The notes under the pieces are model-generated. The model saw nothing but the letters and a program-made list of their open reading frames with translations. It was not told the DNA's origin and ran no database searches. Both the position numbers and the translations under genes were made by a program. Source: an uncultured Modestobacter sp. (GTDB taxonomy: Bacteria; Actinomycetota; Actinomycetes; Mycobacteriales; Geodermatophilaceae). Taken from it: a stretch of DNA of 64,000 nucleotides. Shown piece by piece: positions 9,716-19,325 of the stretch. Every line of letters begins with the position of its first letter. Within the stretch, counting starts at the first letter, position 1. Location: NCBI RefSeq assembly GCF_947486615.1, contig NZ_CANKUD010000002.1, positions 434,001 to 498,000 of the forward strand. The letters are read 5' to 3'.

Positions 9716-10726
9716 TCAGCTGGTGCGCGTCACCACGTACGTGCACAGCGCGGACAGCGCCTCCCGGACCGGCCCCTCCGGGACGGCGGTGAGCCGGGCC
9801 CGGGCCCGGTCGGCGTACCCCTCGAGCACGGCGGTGGCCCGGGCCAGCGAGGCCGAGCTGCGCAGCAGGGCGAGGGCCTCGGCGTGCTCGGCGTCGTCGA
9901 CCACCGGGCCGGCGACCAGCTCGCGCAGGCGGGCCTCGGCCGGGTCGTCGCCGGCCAGGGCGAAGAGCACCGGGAGGGTGGCGATGCCCTCGCGCAGGTC
10001 GGTGCCGGGCTGCTTGCCCGAGGCGCCCTCGCTGACGATGTCGATCAGGTCGTCGGAGAGCTGGAAGGCGACGCCGACCTCCTCACCGAAGGCGGTGAGC
10101 TCGGCGACCAGGGCGTCGTCGACCCCGGCGAACGAGGCACCGAACCGGGCCGAGGTGGCCACCAGCGACCCGGTCTTGTCGGCGAGCACGCTCAGGTAGT
10201 GGTCGACCGGCTCCTCGCCGGCCTGGGCGCCGACGGTCTCCCGCAGCTGGCCGGTGACCAGCCGCTCGAAGGTCTTGGCCTGCACCCGCACCGCCTCGGG
10301 CCCGAGGTCGGCGAGCAGGTCCGAGGCGCGGGCGAACAGGAAGTCGCCGGTCAGGATGGCGACGCTGTTGGTCCACCGGCTGTTCGCGCTCGGGGCGCCG
10401 CGCCGCACGGACGCCTCGTCCATGACGTCGTCGTGGTACAGCGTGGCCAGGTGGGTCAGCTCGCAGACGACCGCGGCGTCGACCACCTCGGGGGCGTCGG
10501 CGTCGCCGAGCTGCGCGGCCAGCAGCGCGAGCATCGGCCGGAACCGCTTGCCCCCGGCGGCCATCAGGTGACCGGCCGCCTCGCTGACGAACGCGTGGTC
10601 GCTGGCGACCGCGGTGGCCAGCGACGCCTCGACCCGGCCCAGGCCCTGGGCCAGCGCGTTCCCGAGCTCACCCTCGGGCAGCCACGGCCCGATCGTCGAG
10701 GGCGGGGTGGACGGCCGGTGCCACAA
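9716..10726 (-). CDS. Long-chain polyprenyl diphosphate synthase (menaquinone side chain)
   Basis: A 336-residue trans-prenyltransferase. The first Asp-rich motif is LYHDDVMDEASVRRG near residue 105, the second is QLSDDLIDIVSEG near residue 237. GGKRFRPMLALLAAQ near residue 58 is the IPP-binding region. It condenses isopentenyl diphosphate units onto an allylic primer to give the long isoprenoid tail that MenA attaches, so it belongs functionally with the men genes 20-30 kb away. From memory, related genes (grcC1 in Mycobacterium, hepT-like) sit in the same neighbourhood. I prefer the TTG start at 10726, since AGGAG lies 6 nt upstream; the ATG at 10789 has no Shine-Dalgarno sequence and would add 21 poorly conserved residues. 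The gene follows nuoN and may be the last gene of the nuo transcript. Chain length cannot be read reliably. Confidence 0.9.
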   Translation of the reverse strand: MWHRPSTPPSTIGPWLPEGELGNALAQGLGRVEASLATAVASDHAFVSEAAGHLMAAGGKRFRPMLALLAAQLGDADAPEVVDAAVVCELTHLATLYHDDVMDEASVRRGAPSANSRWTNSVAILTGDFLFARASDLLADLGPEAVRVQAKTFERLVTGQLRETVGAQAGEEPVDHYLSVLADKTGSLVATSARFGASFAGVDDALVAELTAFGEEVGVAFQLSDDLIDIVSEGASGKQPGTDLREGIATLPVLFALAGDDPAEARLRELVAGPVVDDAEHAEALALLRSSASLARATAVLEGYADRARARLTAVPEGPVREALSALCTYVVTRTS

Positions 10727-10839
10727 CGGGGTCTCCTGGTGGTCTCTGCGTCCACGGGCCCGCGGGCTGGTGGTGCCGGCTCCGGTCATCAACCGCTGAA
10801 GATACAGGCCGGACACCGGTGGCAGCCGGGCCCGTCGGC

Positions 10840-12384
10840 TCAGCCGACCAGCACCGCCGCGGAGTCGGCGAGGTCCAGCACCGAACCGGGGAGCACGCCG
10901 AGCACCAGCGTCGCCGCCGCGGTGACCGCCAGCACGATCGTCGTCGGCAGACCGGGCACGCCGACGGTGGGCCCGTCCGGGACGGGCTCGGAGAAGTACA
11001 TGAGCACGATGATCCGCAGGTAGAAGAAGGCGGCGATGGCACTCGTGACCAGGGCGACCACCGCCAGCGGCCAGGCTCCGGTCTCGATGGCGGCCCGGAA
11101 GACGGCGAACTTGCCGGTGAACCCACTGGTCAGCGGGATGCCGGCGAGCGCGAACAGGAACAGGGCCATCAGCGCGGCGACGACCGGTGAGCGCTGCGCC
11201 AGCCCGGCCCATTGCGACAGGTGGGTCGCCTCCCCCTCCCCTGAGCGCACCAGCGTGACCAGGCCGAAGGCGCCGAGCGTGGTCAGGCCGTAGGCCAGCA
11301 GGTAGAACATCGTGGCCGCCAGCCCCGGGCCGCTGCCGTCGGCGCCGAGGCCGATCACGCCGGTGAGCAGGAAGCCGGCGTGCGCGATCGAGGAGTAGGC
11401 GAGCATCCGCTTGACGTCGGTCTGGGTGAGCCCGAGCACCGCGCCGACCACCATCGAGGTGATCGCCAGGGCGTAGACCAGCGGCCGCCAGGTCCACTCG
11501 GCGGTGCCGAACGCGACGTAGAGCAGCCGCAGCACGGCCCCGAACGCGGCGACCTTGGTGGCGGCGGCCATGAAGGCGGTCACGGCGGTGGGGGCGCCCT
11601 GGTAGACGTCCGGCGTCCAGGTGTGGAAGGGCGCGACGCTGGCCTTGAACATCAGCCCGACGACCAGCAGGCCGAGGCCCAGGACGAGCAGGGTGTCCCC
11701 GCCGTCGACGACGGCGGCCTCCCGGATCGCCGACAGCCGGACGCTGCCGGTGGCCCCGTAGACCAGCGCCAGGCCGTAGAGGAAGAAGGCGGAGGCGAAG
11801 GCGCCCAGCAGGAAGTACTTGACCGCTGCCTCCTGGGACAGCAGCCGCCGGCGGCGGGCCAGGCCGGACATCAGGTACAGCGGCAGGCTGAGCACCTCCA
11901 GCGCCACGAACATGACCAGCAGGTCGTTGGCGGCGGTGAACAGCATCATGCCGCCGAGGGCGAAGGAGGCCAGCGGGTAGACCTCGGTCTGCACCCGCTC
12001 GTCGGTGGCCAGCTCGCGGTCCCGGACGCTGCCGGCCGGCACCGAAGCGACCGCGACGAACGCCGAGCGGGCCGGGTCGAGCGCGCGCTCGCTGAACAGC
12101 AGCACCGAGAGCGCGCCCAGGACGGCGATGGTGCCCTGCAGGAAGAGGGCCACCCCGTCGACGGCGAGCGCCCCGGCCGCGGTGACCTCGCGGGTGCCGG
12201 CGAGCAGCAGGGTGGACACGAACGCCCCGACCGCGCCGGTCAGCGCGATCGCCACCTGCACGGGGTGCCGGACGGCGCGCGGTGCGAACGCCTCCACCAG
12301 CACGCCGACGGCGGCCGCGCCGAAGACGAACAGCAGCGGGGCGAGCGCTGCGAACGACAGGTCCGGGGCCGAGACGCCGTCCAT
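10840..12384 (-). CDS. nuoN: NADH-quinone oxidoreductase subunit N
   Basis: A 514-residue integral membrane protein, one of the three antiporter-like proton-pumping subunits of complex I. About 14 membrane helices are visible. The proton-antiporter core motif includes FKASVAPFHTWTPDVYQGAP near residue 247, with the conserved Lys and His-Trp-Thr-Pro-Asp segment, and TDVKRMLAYSSIAHAGF near residue 320. The ATG at 12384 overlaps the nuoM stop (ATGA). A loop at residues 130-145 (RDRELATDERVQTEV) is unusual in length compared with compact NuoN proteins. It is the last nuo gene; the polyprenyl synthase gene follows after about 110 nt. It acts in the cytoplasmic membrane. Confidence 0.96.
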   Translation of the reverse strand: MDGVSAPDLSFAALAPLLFVFGAAAVGVLVEAFAPRAVRHPVQVAIALTGAVGAFVSTLLLAGTREVTAAGALAVDGVALFLQGTIAVLGALSVLLFSERALDPARSAFVAVASVPAGSVRDRELATDERVQTEVYPLASFALGGMMLFTAANDLLVMFVALEVLSLPLYLMSGLARRRRLLSQEAAVKYFLLGAFASAFFLYGLALVYGATGSVRLSAIREAAVVDGGDTLLVLGLGLLVVGLMFKASVAPFHTWTPDVYQGAPTAVTAFMAAATKVAAFGAVLRLLYVAFGTAEWTWRPLVYALAITSMVVGAVLGLTQTDVKRMLAYSSIAHAGFLLTGVIGLGADGSGPGLAATMFYLLAYGLTTLGAFGLVTLVRSGEGEATHLSQWAGLAQRSPVVAALMALFLFALAGIPLTSGFTGKFAVFRAAIETGAWPLAVVALVTSAIAAFFYLRIIVLMYFSEPVPDGPTVGVPGLPTTIVLAVTAAATLVLGVLPGSVLDLADSAAVLVG

Positions 12385-14042
12385 CAGTCGGTTCCTCCCT
12401 CGGTGCCGCCGACCTGCGGGGTGTTGCCACCGGGGTCGGCGCCGACATCGCTGATGGTGGCCTCGACGGCCGGGGTGACCAGGTCGATCAGCGGCTGCGG
12501 GTAGACGCCCAGCAGCAGGACGAGGGCGACGAGCGGGCTGACCACGGCGATCTCCCGCCGCGACAGGTCGGGCACCGCCCGGGTGCGCGGGGGTGTCGGC
12601 GCGGTCAGCACCGCGGTCGCCCCACCGCCGTCCGGTGGTCCGGCGTGGTCGGGCACGGGGTCGGGCTCGGGCTCGGGCTCGGCGAGGACGCCGCGGGCCG
12701 GCCCGTGCATGACCCGCTGGTACATCAGGAGCACGTAGAGGGCGGCCAGCACGATGCCGACCGTGGCCAGGACGGTGTGCACGGGCCGCTCCGGGAACGA
12801 CCCGATGAGCACCAGGAACTCGCTGACGAAGCTGTTGGTGCCCGGCAGGGCGAGCGACGCCAGCCCGGCCAGCAGGAACACCCCGGCCAGCAGCGGCACC
12901 CGGGTGGCCAGCCCGCCGTGGTCGCTGATCCGGCGGGAGCCGCTGCGGGCGATGACCATGCCGACCACCACGAAGAGCAGGCCGGTGGCGATGCCGTGGT
13001 TGACCATGTAGAGCACCGCGCCGGTGGCCGCCTCGGTGGTGAAGGCGAAGATGCCCAGCGCGATGAAGCCGAAGTGCGCGACCGAGGTGTAGGAGACCAG
13101 CCGCTTCATGTCGTCCTGCCCGACGGCGACCAGGGCGGCGTAGAGCACCCCGACCACGGCCAGCGCGAGGACCCAGGGCGCCAGGTCGCGGGAGGCGTCG
13201 GGGAACAGCGGCAGGCAGTAGCGCAGGAAGCCGAACGTGCCCACCTTGTCCAGCACGCCGACCAGCAGCACGGAGGCACCGATCGGGGCCTCGGCGCCGG
13301 AGTCGGGCAGCCAGGTGTGGAAGGGGACCAGCGGTGCCTTGATCGCGAAGGCCACGAAGAAGCCGAGGAAGAGCAGCTTCTGCACGTTCGGGTCGATCTC
13401 CAGCTGCCGCAGCGCGTCGAAGGCGAAGGTGCCCTCGCCGAGGGAGGAGTTGCTGACCACGTAGAGGCCGATGACCGAGGCGAGCATCACCAGCCCGCCG
13501 AGCAGGCTGTAGAGGAAGAACTTCACCGCCGCGTACTGCCGGTTCGGACCGCCGAAGCTGCCGATCAGGAAGTACATCGGGACGAGCATCGCCTCGAAGA
13601 AGACGTAGAACAGGAAGACGTCGGTGGCGGCGAAGACGCCGACCATCAGCGACTCCAGCAGCAGCAGCCACGCCCAGAAGGCGGTCATCGAGCGCGGCCC
13701 GCGGCCCGGGCGGGGAGGCGGCGTCTCGTGCCAGGAGGCACCGACGACGACCGGGACGAGCACCCCGATGAGCAGCAGCATGCTCAGCGCGATGCCGTCC
13801 ACGCCGAGGGCGAAGTCGACGCCGAAGTCGGGGATCCAGGCCACCGAGGTGGTCAGCTGGAACCGGTCGCCGCCGGTGTCGAAGGCGACCGTGGCCAGCA
13901 CGGCCAGCAGCAGCACCAGCAGGCTGACCGCCAGGGCCAGCGGCCGGGCCAACGCCGCGCGGGCGGTCGGCAGCGCGGCGACGACTGCCGCGCCGAGCGC
14001 CGGCACGACGATCATCGCGAGCAGGAACGGGAAGTCAGCCAC
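12384..14042 (-). CDS. nuoM: NADH-quinone oxidoreductase subunit M
   Basis: A 552-residue antiporter-like subunit of complex I. Family landmarks are GVDGIALSMLLLIGVLVP near residue 75, FYVFFEAMLVPMYFLIG near residue 150, KAPLVPFHTWLPDSGAEAPI near residue 250 with the conserved Lys and Glu, and DDMKRLVSYTSVAHFGF near residue 330. A charged, proline-rich loop of about 40 residues (EPEPEPDPVPDHAGPPDGGG) follows near residue 455 and is likely a lineage-specific insert. I chose GTG 14042 because GAGGA lies 8-10 nt before it; GTG 14057 would add five residues. The stop overlaps the nuoN start. It pumps protons across the cytoplasmic membrane, together with NuoL and NuoN. Confidence 0.95.
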   Translation of the reverse strand: MADFPFLLAMIVVPALGAAVVAALPTARAALARPLALAVSLLVLLLAVLATVAFDTGGDRFQLTTSVAWIPDFGVDFALGVDGIALSMLLLIGVLVPVVVGASWHETPPPRPGRGPRSMTAFWAWLLLLESLMVGVFAATDVFLFYVFFEAMLVPMYFLIGSFGGPNRQYAAVKFFLYSLLGGLVMLASVIGLYVVSNSSLGEGTFAFDALRQLEIDPNVQKLLFLGFFVAFAIKAPLVPFHTWLPDSGAEAPIGASVLLVGVLDKVGTFGFLRYCLPLFPDASRDLAPWVLALAVVGVLYAALVAVGQDDMKRLVSYTSVAHFGFIALGIFAFTTEAATGAVLYMVNHGIATGLLFVVVGMVIARSGSRRISDHGGLATRVPLLAGVFLLAGLASLALPGTNSFVSEFLVLIGSFPERPVHTVLATVGIVLAALYVLLMYQRVMHGPARGVLAEPEPEPDPVPDHAGPPDGGGATAVLTAPTPPRTRAVPDLSRREIAVVSPLVALVLLLGVYPQPLIDLVTPAVEATISDVGADPGGNTPQVGGTEGGTD

Positions 14043-14102
14043 GGTGCCGGTCCTCACTGCTCAGGTGGGTGGTCATGCCCTCACCGGTCGTGCCCTCGCC
14101 GG

Positions 14103-16022
14103 TCATGCGGTCGTCACCGCGACCAGTGCTCCGGCGACCAGCACCGCGCCGCCGAGCATCCCCAGGGCGTAGCTGCGCACGAACCCGGTCTGCGCACGGC
14201 CCAACCGGGACGACGAGCCACCCAGGGCCGCTGCGGCGCCGTTGACCACGCCGTCCACCCCGCGGTTGTCCAGCCAGACCAGCGCCCGGGTCAGCCAGAT
14301 GCCCGGCCGCATGACCAGGGCCTCGTTGACCGTGTCGGCGTAGAGCGCCCGGCGGGCGGCGGTGACCACCGGCGAGACCCGGGCCGGCGCCGTGGTGGGC
14401 ACCTCCCGCCGGCCGACGAACAGCCAGGCGGCCAGCACGCCGACCGCCATCACCGCGGTGACCACCACGCCGACGACGGCGGGGGCGACCACGTGCGCGG
14501 CCTCGGCCGGCTCGCCGAACACCGGCTCCAGCCACTCGGCCAGCGGGAAGACCTGCACCAGCAGGAACCCGGCGGCCACCGACCCGACGGCCAGCACCAC
14601 CATCGGTGCGGTCATCGTGGGCGGCGACTCGTGCGGGGAGACGCCCGGCGTCCAGCGGGCCTTGCCGAAGAAGGTCATCAGCATCAGCCGGGTCATGTAG
14701 AAGGCGGTGAGCCCCGCGCCCAGGACGGCGACCCCGCCGAGCACCCAGCCCGACCAGCCGCCGCGGTCCAGCGCCGCCTCGATGATCGCGTCCTTGGTCC
14801 AGTAGCCGGACAGGAACGGGAAGCCGATCAGCGCCAGGTAGCCCAGCCCGAAGGTGACGAAGGTGACCGGCAGCCGTTTGGCCAGTCCGCCGAACCGGCG
14901 CATGTCGACCTGGTCGTCCATCGCGTGCATCACCGAGCCGGCCCCGAGGAAGAGCCCGGCCTTGAAGAAGCCGTGGGTGAGCAGGTGCGCGATGCCCGCG
15001 GCGTAGCCGACCGGGCCCAGGCCCACGGCCAGGAACATGTAGCCGATCTGGCTGACCGTGGAGTAGGCCAGCACCTTCTTGATGTCGTCGTACGCGCAGC
15101 CGACGACAGCCCCGATCAGCAGGGTGACCGCGCCTACGGCCAGGACGACGGTGCGGGCGGTCGGCGTCTCGTCGTAGACCGGGGCGCTGCGGGCGATCAG
15201 GTAGACCCCGGCGGTGACCATGGTCGCGGCGTGGATCAGCGCCGACACCGGGGTCGGGCCCTCCATGGCGTCGGGCAGCCAGGCCTGCAGCGGGAACTGG
15301 CCGGACTTGCCGCAGGCGCCGAGCAGCAGGAGCAGGCCGATCGCGGTGACGGTGCCGCCGGCGAGCAGGCCGACCTCGCCGAAGACGCCGGCGTAGGACG
15401 TCGTGCCGAGCTGGGCGAACATCAGGAAGATCGCCAGGGCCAGGCCGACGTCCCCGACCCGGTTCATCAGGAAGGCCTTCTTGGCCGCCGTGGCGGCGGC
15501 CGGGCGGGTGTACCAGAAGGCGATGAGCAGGTAGGAGGCCAGCCCGACGCCCTCCCAGCCGACGTAGAGCGCCACGTAGCTGTTGCCCAGGACCAGCAGC
15601 AGCATCGCGGCGACGAAGAGGTTCAGGTAGGCGAAGAACCGGCGGCGGCCGGGGTCGTGCGCCATGTAGCCGATCGAGTAGACGTGGATCAGCGCGCCGA
15701 CGCCGGTGATCAGCAGCATGAAGACCGCCGACAGCGGATCGATCAGCAGCCCGGCGGACACGTCCAGCCCGCCGGTGCGGATGAAGGTGAACAGGTCGAC
15801 GCTCGCGGCGTGCCCGGGGCGGTCGCTCAGCTGCAGGGTGCACGCCACGGCCAGCACGAACGCGGCGACCACGGTTCCGGTGGCGAGCAGGTGCCCCCAG
15901 CGGTCGGTGCGCCGGCCACCGAGCAGCAGCACCGCGGCGCCGGCCAGCGGCAGCACGATCACCAGCCAGGCGACCGACAGCAGCCCGTCGACCGGCAGCG
16001 ACGCAGGCACGACCTCGTTCAC
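14103..16022 (-). CDS. nuoL: NADH-quinone oxidoreductase subunit L
   Basis: A 639-residue protein, the largest antiporter-like subunit of complex I. Recognisable parts are [20 protein letters not shown] near residue 125, the [19 protein letters not shown] segment near residue 153 with the conserved Glu, [21 protein letters not shown] near residue 240, and [19 protein letters not shown] near residue 315. The C-terminal long lateral helix that clamps NuoM and NuoN is expected in the last 100 residues. Start GTG 16022 follows 19 nt after the nuoK stop. It sits between nuoK and nuoM with small gaps, so it is part of the same operon. Located in the cytoplasmic membrane. Confidence 0.96.
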   Translation of the reverse strand: MNEVVPASLPVDGLLSVAWLVIVLPLAGAAVLLLGGRRTDRWGHLLATGTVVAAFVLAVACTLQLSDRPGHAASVDLFTFIRTGGLDVSAGLLIDPLSAVFMLLITGVGALIHVYSIGYMAHDPGRRRFFAYLNLFVAAMLLLVLGNSYVALYVGWEGVGLASYLLIAFWYTRPAAATAAKKAFLMNRVGDVGLALAIFLMFAQLGTTSYAGVFGEVGLLAGGTVTAIGLLLLLGACGKSGQFPLQAWLPDAMEGPTPVSALIHAATMVTAGVYLIARSAPVYDETPTARTVVLAVGAVTLLIGAVVGCAYDDIKKVLAYSTVSQIGYMFLAVGLGPVGYAAGIAHLLTHGFFKAGLFLGAGSVMHAMDDQVDMRRFGGLAKRLPVTFVTFGLGYLALIGFPFLSGYWTKDAIIEAALDRGGWSGWVLGGVAVLGAGLTAFYMTRLMLMTFFGKARWTPGVSPHESPPTMTAPMVVLAVGSVAAGFLLVQVFPLAEWLEPVFGEPAEAAHVVAPAVVGVVVTAVMAVGVLAAWLFVGRREVPTTAPARVSPVVTAARRALYADTVNEALVMRPGIWLTRALVWLDNRGVDGVVNGAAAALGGSSSRLGRAQTGFVRSYALGMLGGAVLVAGALVAVTTA

Positions 16023-16041
16023 TCCTGGGTCCCCGATCCGC

Positions 16042-16341
16042 TCAGTACTTCAGCAGGTTGACGTCGTCGACCGAGGCCGAGCGGCGGGTGCGGTAGATCG
16101 ACATGATGATGGCGAGGCCGACGACCACCTCGGCGGCGGCGACGACCATCACGAACAGTGCGATGACCTGGCCGTCGACGGTCCCGCTGGCCCGGGCGAA
16201 GGTGATCAGGGTCAGGTTCACCGAGTTGAGCATCAGCTCGATGCACATGAACACGACGATGGCGTTGCGCCGCACCAGGACGCCGACGGCACCGATGGTG
16301 AACAGGATCGCGGCCAGCACCAGGTAGTTCGTGATGGTCAT
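16042..16341 (-). CDS. nuoK: NADH-quinone oxidoreductase subunit K
   Basis: A 99-residue protein with three membrane helices, the normal size for NuoK. It starts [20 protein letters not shown]. The conserved glutamates lie in the second helix ([16 protein letters not shown], Glu near residue 34) and third helix ([13 protein letters not shown], Glu near residue 70). These lie in the proton channel that joins the quinone site to the antiporter subunits. The ATG at 16341 overlaps the nuoJ stop (ATGA), so it is translationally coupled. Membrane-embedded. Confidence 0.97.
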   Translation of the reverse strand: MTITNYLVLAAILFTIGAVGVLVRRNAIVVFMCIELMLNSVNLTLITFARASGTVDGQVIALFVMVVAAAEVVVGLAIIMSIYRTRRSASVDDVNLLKY

Positions 16342-17231
16342 CGGGGCGCGCCCTCTCCGCTGCCGGGGACCGGGCCGGTGGAGTCGCCGCCGATCGTGCC
16401 GAGCGCCGCGTCGGTGCCCCCGGCGTGCGGCAGCCCCTCCCGCTCGGCGCCGGTGCTGCCGGTGCGCGGCAGCTCGTCGACCCGCTGGGGCTCGATCCCG
16501 GTGGCGAAGCTGCTCGGCGCCAGGCCGCCGTCGGGCAGCCGGCCGGGCGCCGCGACGGAGTTGGCCCGCGCGTAGACGCCGGGCCCGGGCAGCGTCTGCG
16601 GCCGGTCGGTGAGGAACCGGGCGCGGGAACGCTCCTTCTGGCTGCGCCCGGCGCCGGGCTCCCGCTCGGTGTGGGTGAGCAGCAGCGCTCCCACAGCGGC
16701 CACGATGAGCAGCGCGCCGGTGACCTCGAAGGCCAGCACGAAGCGGCCGTAGAGCACGCCGGCGATCGCCTCGACGTTGCCGGCGGCCGCCCCGCCCTCG
16801 GTGCCCTGCACCGCCGCGAGCCCGGCCACCGGCAGGTCCTCGGTGGCCCGGGCGATGCCGGCCCCGACCAGGCCGGCGAAGCCGATGCCCAGGACCAGCG
16901 CCGCCACCCGCTGCCCGCGCAGCGTCTCGACCACCGAGTCCGAGCTCTCCCGGCCGACCAGCATGAGCACGAACAGGAAGAGGATCATGATCGCGCCGGT
17001 GTAGACGATGATCTGCGCCGCGCCGAGGAACGGCGCCTCCTGGACGACGTAGAAGACCCCCAGGCTGAGCATGGTGAGCACCAGCCACAGCGCCGAGTGG
17101 ACGGCGTTGCGGGACAGCACCATCCCGAGCGCACCGGCCAGGGCGACCGGGCCGAGCACCCAGAAGACGATCGTCTCCCCGGTGCCGATGACCACCTCGG
17201 TGTCCGCAGCCGCGGCCATCAGGACGTTCAC
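16338..17231 (-). CDS. nuoJ: NADH-quinone oxidoreductase subunit J
   Basis: A 297-residue protein. The first 190 residues form the normal NuoJ core with five membrane helices, including [20 protein letters not shown] near residue 62, the helix that carries the pi-bulge in other complex I structures. The C-terminal 100 residues (from [15 protein letters not shown]) are soluble, proline- and glycine-rich and lack similarity I can recognise. Such tails are known in actinobacterial NuoJ, but their role is unclear. GTG 17231 overlaps the nuoI stop (GTGA). It is part of the nuo operon and lies in the cytoplasmic membrane. Confidence 0.95.
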   Translation of the reverse strand: MNVLMAAAADTEVVIGTGETIVFWVLGPVALAGALGMVLSRNAVHSALWLVLTMLSLGVFYVVQEAPFLGAAQIIVYTGAIMILFLFVLMLVGRESSDSVVETLRGQRVAALVLGIGFAGLVGAGIARATEDLPVAGLAAVQGTEGGAAAGNVEAIAGVLYGRFVLAFEVTGALLIVAAVGALLLTHTEREPGAGRSQKERSRARFLTDRPQTLPGPGVYARANSVAAPGRLPDGGLAPSSFATGIEPQRVDELPRTGSTGAEREGLPHAGGTDAALGTIGGDSTGPVPGSGEGAPR

Positions 17232-17893
17232 GCCCGCTCCCCGATCACCGGCTCGGCGCCCGACCCGGGCTGCGGCGCCCGCACGTAGTAGTCCTGCTCG
17301 TCCTCGCCCAGCCGCATCGGGTGCGGCGGCTGTTCCATCCCGGGCAGCAGCGGGGCCATCAGCTGCTCCTTGGTGTAGATCAGCGCCTGGCGGTCGTCGT
17401 CGGCGAGCTCGAAGTCGTTGCTCATCGTCAGCGACCGGGTCGGGCAGGCCTCGATGCACAGCCCGCAGAAGATGCAGCGCAGGTAGTTGATCTGGTAGAC
17501 CGCGCCGTACCGCTCACCGGGGGAGAACCGGGCGTCCTCGGTGTTGTCCCCGCCCTCGACGTAGATGGCGTCGGCCGGGCAGGCCCAGGCGCACAGCTCG
17601 CAGCCCACGCACTTCTCCAGGCCGTCGGGGTGCCGGTTGAGCACGTGCCGGCCGTGGTAGCGCGGCTTGGTCTGCTTCGGGACCTCGGGATAGGACTCGG
17701 TGGTCACCTTCTTGAACATCGTGGCGAAGGTGACGCCGAAGCCCTGGGCCGGCCCGGGCAGCCAGCTGGACCGCTTGCCGGGGGCGGTGGTGGCCGGCGC
17801 AGCGGAGGACTGCCGGGCGATGGCCGTGCCCTCCCGCCGGGCCGGCTCGGCGCCCGACGTCGTCCCTGTGGCCGGCGGGGTGGGCTCAGACAT
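17228..17893 (-). CDS. nuoI: NADH-quinone oxidoreductase subunit I (two [4Fe-4S] clusters)
   Basis: A 221-residue iron-sulfur subunit. The two cluster motifs are [12 protein letters not shown] near residue 95 and [12 protein letters not shown] near residue 140, binding clusters N6a and N6b that pass electrons to NuoB. The first 40 residues are Ala/Thr-rich and not conserved. [20 protein letters not shown] precedes the first motif, as in other actinobacterial NuoI. The ATG at 17893 lies inside the nuoH 3' end (8-bp overlap, ATGTCTGA), so the two are coupled. It sits on the peripheral arm at the membrane surface. Confidence 0.97.
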   Translation of the reverse strand: MSEPTPPATGTTSGAEPARREGTAIARQSSAAPATTAPGKRSSWLPGPAQGFGVTFATMFKKVTTESYPEVPKQTKPRYHGRHVLNRHPDGLEKCVGCELCAWACPADAIYVEGGDNTEDARFSPGERYGAVYQINYLRCIFCGLCIEACPTRSLTMSNDFELADDDRQALIYTKEQLMAPLLPGMEQPPHPMRLGEDEQDYYVRAPQPGSGAEPVIGERA

Positions 17894-19325
17894 CGTCGGT
17901 CTCCTCAGGCGTGGTCGAGCTGCTGCGCCGGCCGGTGCCGACCACGGTCCCGGCCCCGACGGACTCGCGGCTGCGCAGCCGCGGTGACGGCGGCACCACC
18001 AGGTCCATCGGGGGCACCGGGTACCCGCCGGGCGCCCGGTCCCGGCCCCGGGGGTCCAGCACCTGCGGTCCGGCCGGCGCCGGTCCACCGGCGGCGGCCT
18101 CGCGGGCGGCGACCCGGGTGTCCCGGTTGCGCATCCGGGAGGCCAGCAGCAGGCCACCCAGCAGCACCAGCGCGATCGGCACCCCGACGAAGACGGCGAC
18201 CTGGCCGGCGTCCAGGTCGGTCTCGCGGGCGACGGCGCGCAGCGTCGCCACGACGAGGATCCAGACCAGCCCGACCGGGACCAGCACCTTCCAGCCGAAG
18301 CGCATGAACTGGTCGTAGCGGAGCCGGGGCAGCGTGCCGCGCAGCCAGACGAAGACGAACAGCGCGACGACGACCTTGGCGAAGAACCACAGCAGCGGCC
18401 ACCAGCCGGTGTTGGCGCCGTCCCAGATCGAGATCGGCCACGGTGCGCGCCAGCCGCCGAGGAACAGCGTGGCGGCCAGCGCCGAGACGGTGACGATGTT
18501 GATGTACTCGGCCAGGAAGAACAGCGCGAACTTCAGCGACGAGTACTCGGTGTGGAAGCCGCCGACCAGCTCGCTCTCCGCCTCCGGGAGGTCGAAGGGC
18601 GCCCGGTTGGTCTCGCCCACCACGGCGATGACGTAGATGACGAAGGAGACCGGCAGCAGCACGGCGAACCAGCTGGGGCCGGTGAACTCGAGGCCGAAGA
18701 AGGACAGCTGGGTGCCGTCGGCCTGCGCGGCCACGATCTCCGAGGTCGACATCGAGCCGGCGTAGAGGAACACCGCGACGATCGACAGGCCCATCGCGAT
18801 CTCGTAGCTGATCATCTGTGCGGCGCTGCGCAGCGAGCCGAGCAGCGGGTAGGTCGACCCGGACGCCCAGCCGCCGAGCACGATGCCGTAGACGCCCATC
18901 GCCGAGCAGGCCAGCACGATGAGCACCCCGATCGGGGAGTCGATGAGCTGCAGCGGCGTGCGCTCGCCGAAGATGCTGACCGTCGGGCCCAGCGGGATGA
19001 CCGAGAAGGCCAGGAACGCCGGGATGGTGGCGATGACCGGCGCCAGGAAGTACACCGGCTTGTCGGCCAGCGCCGGCATGATGTCCTCCTTGAACGCCAG
19101 CTTCAGGCCGTCGGCGAGGCTCTGCAGGTAACCGCGCGGCCCGACCCGGTTGGGGCCGATCCGCTGCTGCATCCGGGCGACGACCTTGCGCTCGAAGACG
19201 ATGGCGAACAGCGTCATCAGCACCAGCACCCCGAAGATGCCGACGATCTTGATGAGCACGATCCACCAGACGTCGGTGCCGAAGTCCTCCAGCGTCGGCT
19301 GGTCGGCGGCGGCGAGCACGCTCAT
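17886..19325 (-). CDS. nuoH: NADH-quinone oxidoreductase subunit H
   Basis: A 479-residue membrane subunit that forms part of the quinone tunnel. About eight helices are visible. Conserved parts are [20 protein letters not shown] near residue 50, [20 protein letters not shown] near residue 80, [20 protein letters not shown] near residue 230 and [20 protein letters not shown] near residue 320. The C-terminal 90 residues, after the last helix, are Arg/Gly/Pro-rich and soluble, a lineage-specific tail. ATG 19325 overlaps the nuoG stop (ATGA). It acts in the cytoplasmic membrane at the joint between the arms of complex I. Confidence 0.96.
   Translation of the reverse strand: MSVLAAADQPTLEDFGTDVWWIVLIKIVGIFGVLVLMTLFAIVFERKVVARMQQRIGPNRVGPRGYLQSLADGLKLAFKEDIMPALADKPVYFLAPVIATIPAFLAFSVIPLGPTVSIFGERTPLQLIDSPIGVLIVLACSAMGVYGIVLGGWASGSTYPLLGSLRSAAQMISYEIAMGLSIVAVFLYAGSMSTSEIVAAQADGTQLSFFGLEFTGPSWFAVLLPVSFVIYVIAVVGETNRAPFDLPEAESELVGGFHTEYSSLKFALFFLAEYINIVTVSALAATLFLGGWRAPWPISIWDGANTGWWPLLWFFAKVVVALFVFVWLRGTLPRLRYDQFMRFGWKVLVPVGLVWILVVATLRAVARETDLDAGQVAVFVGVPIALVLLGGLLLASRMRNRDTRVAAREAAAGGPAPAGPQVLDPRGRDRAPGGYPVPPMDLVVPPSPRLRSRESVGAGTVVGTGRRSSSTTPEETDDV

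Noticed and set aside
12282-16061. A very long open frame on the plus strand (over 1200 codons) across nuoL-nuoM
   Set aside because: It is the antisense of nuoL/M/K; the translation is low-complexity (Gln, His, Arg, Asp rich), typical of a shadow frame in GC-rich DNA, and the nuo genes on the other strand have clear motifs.
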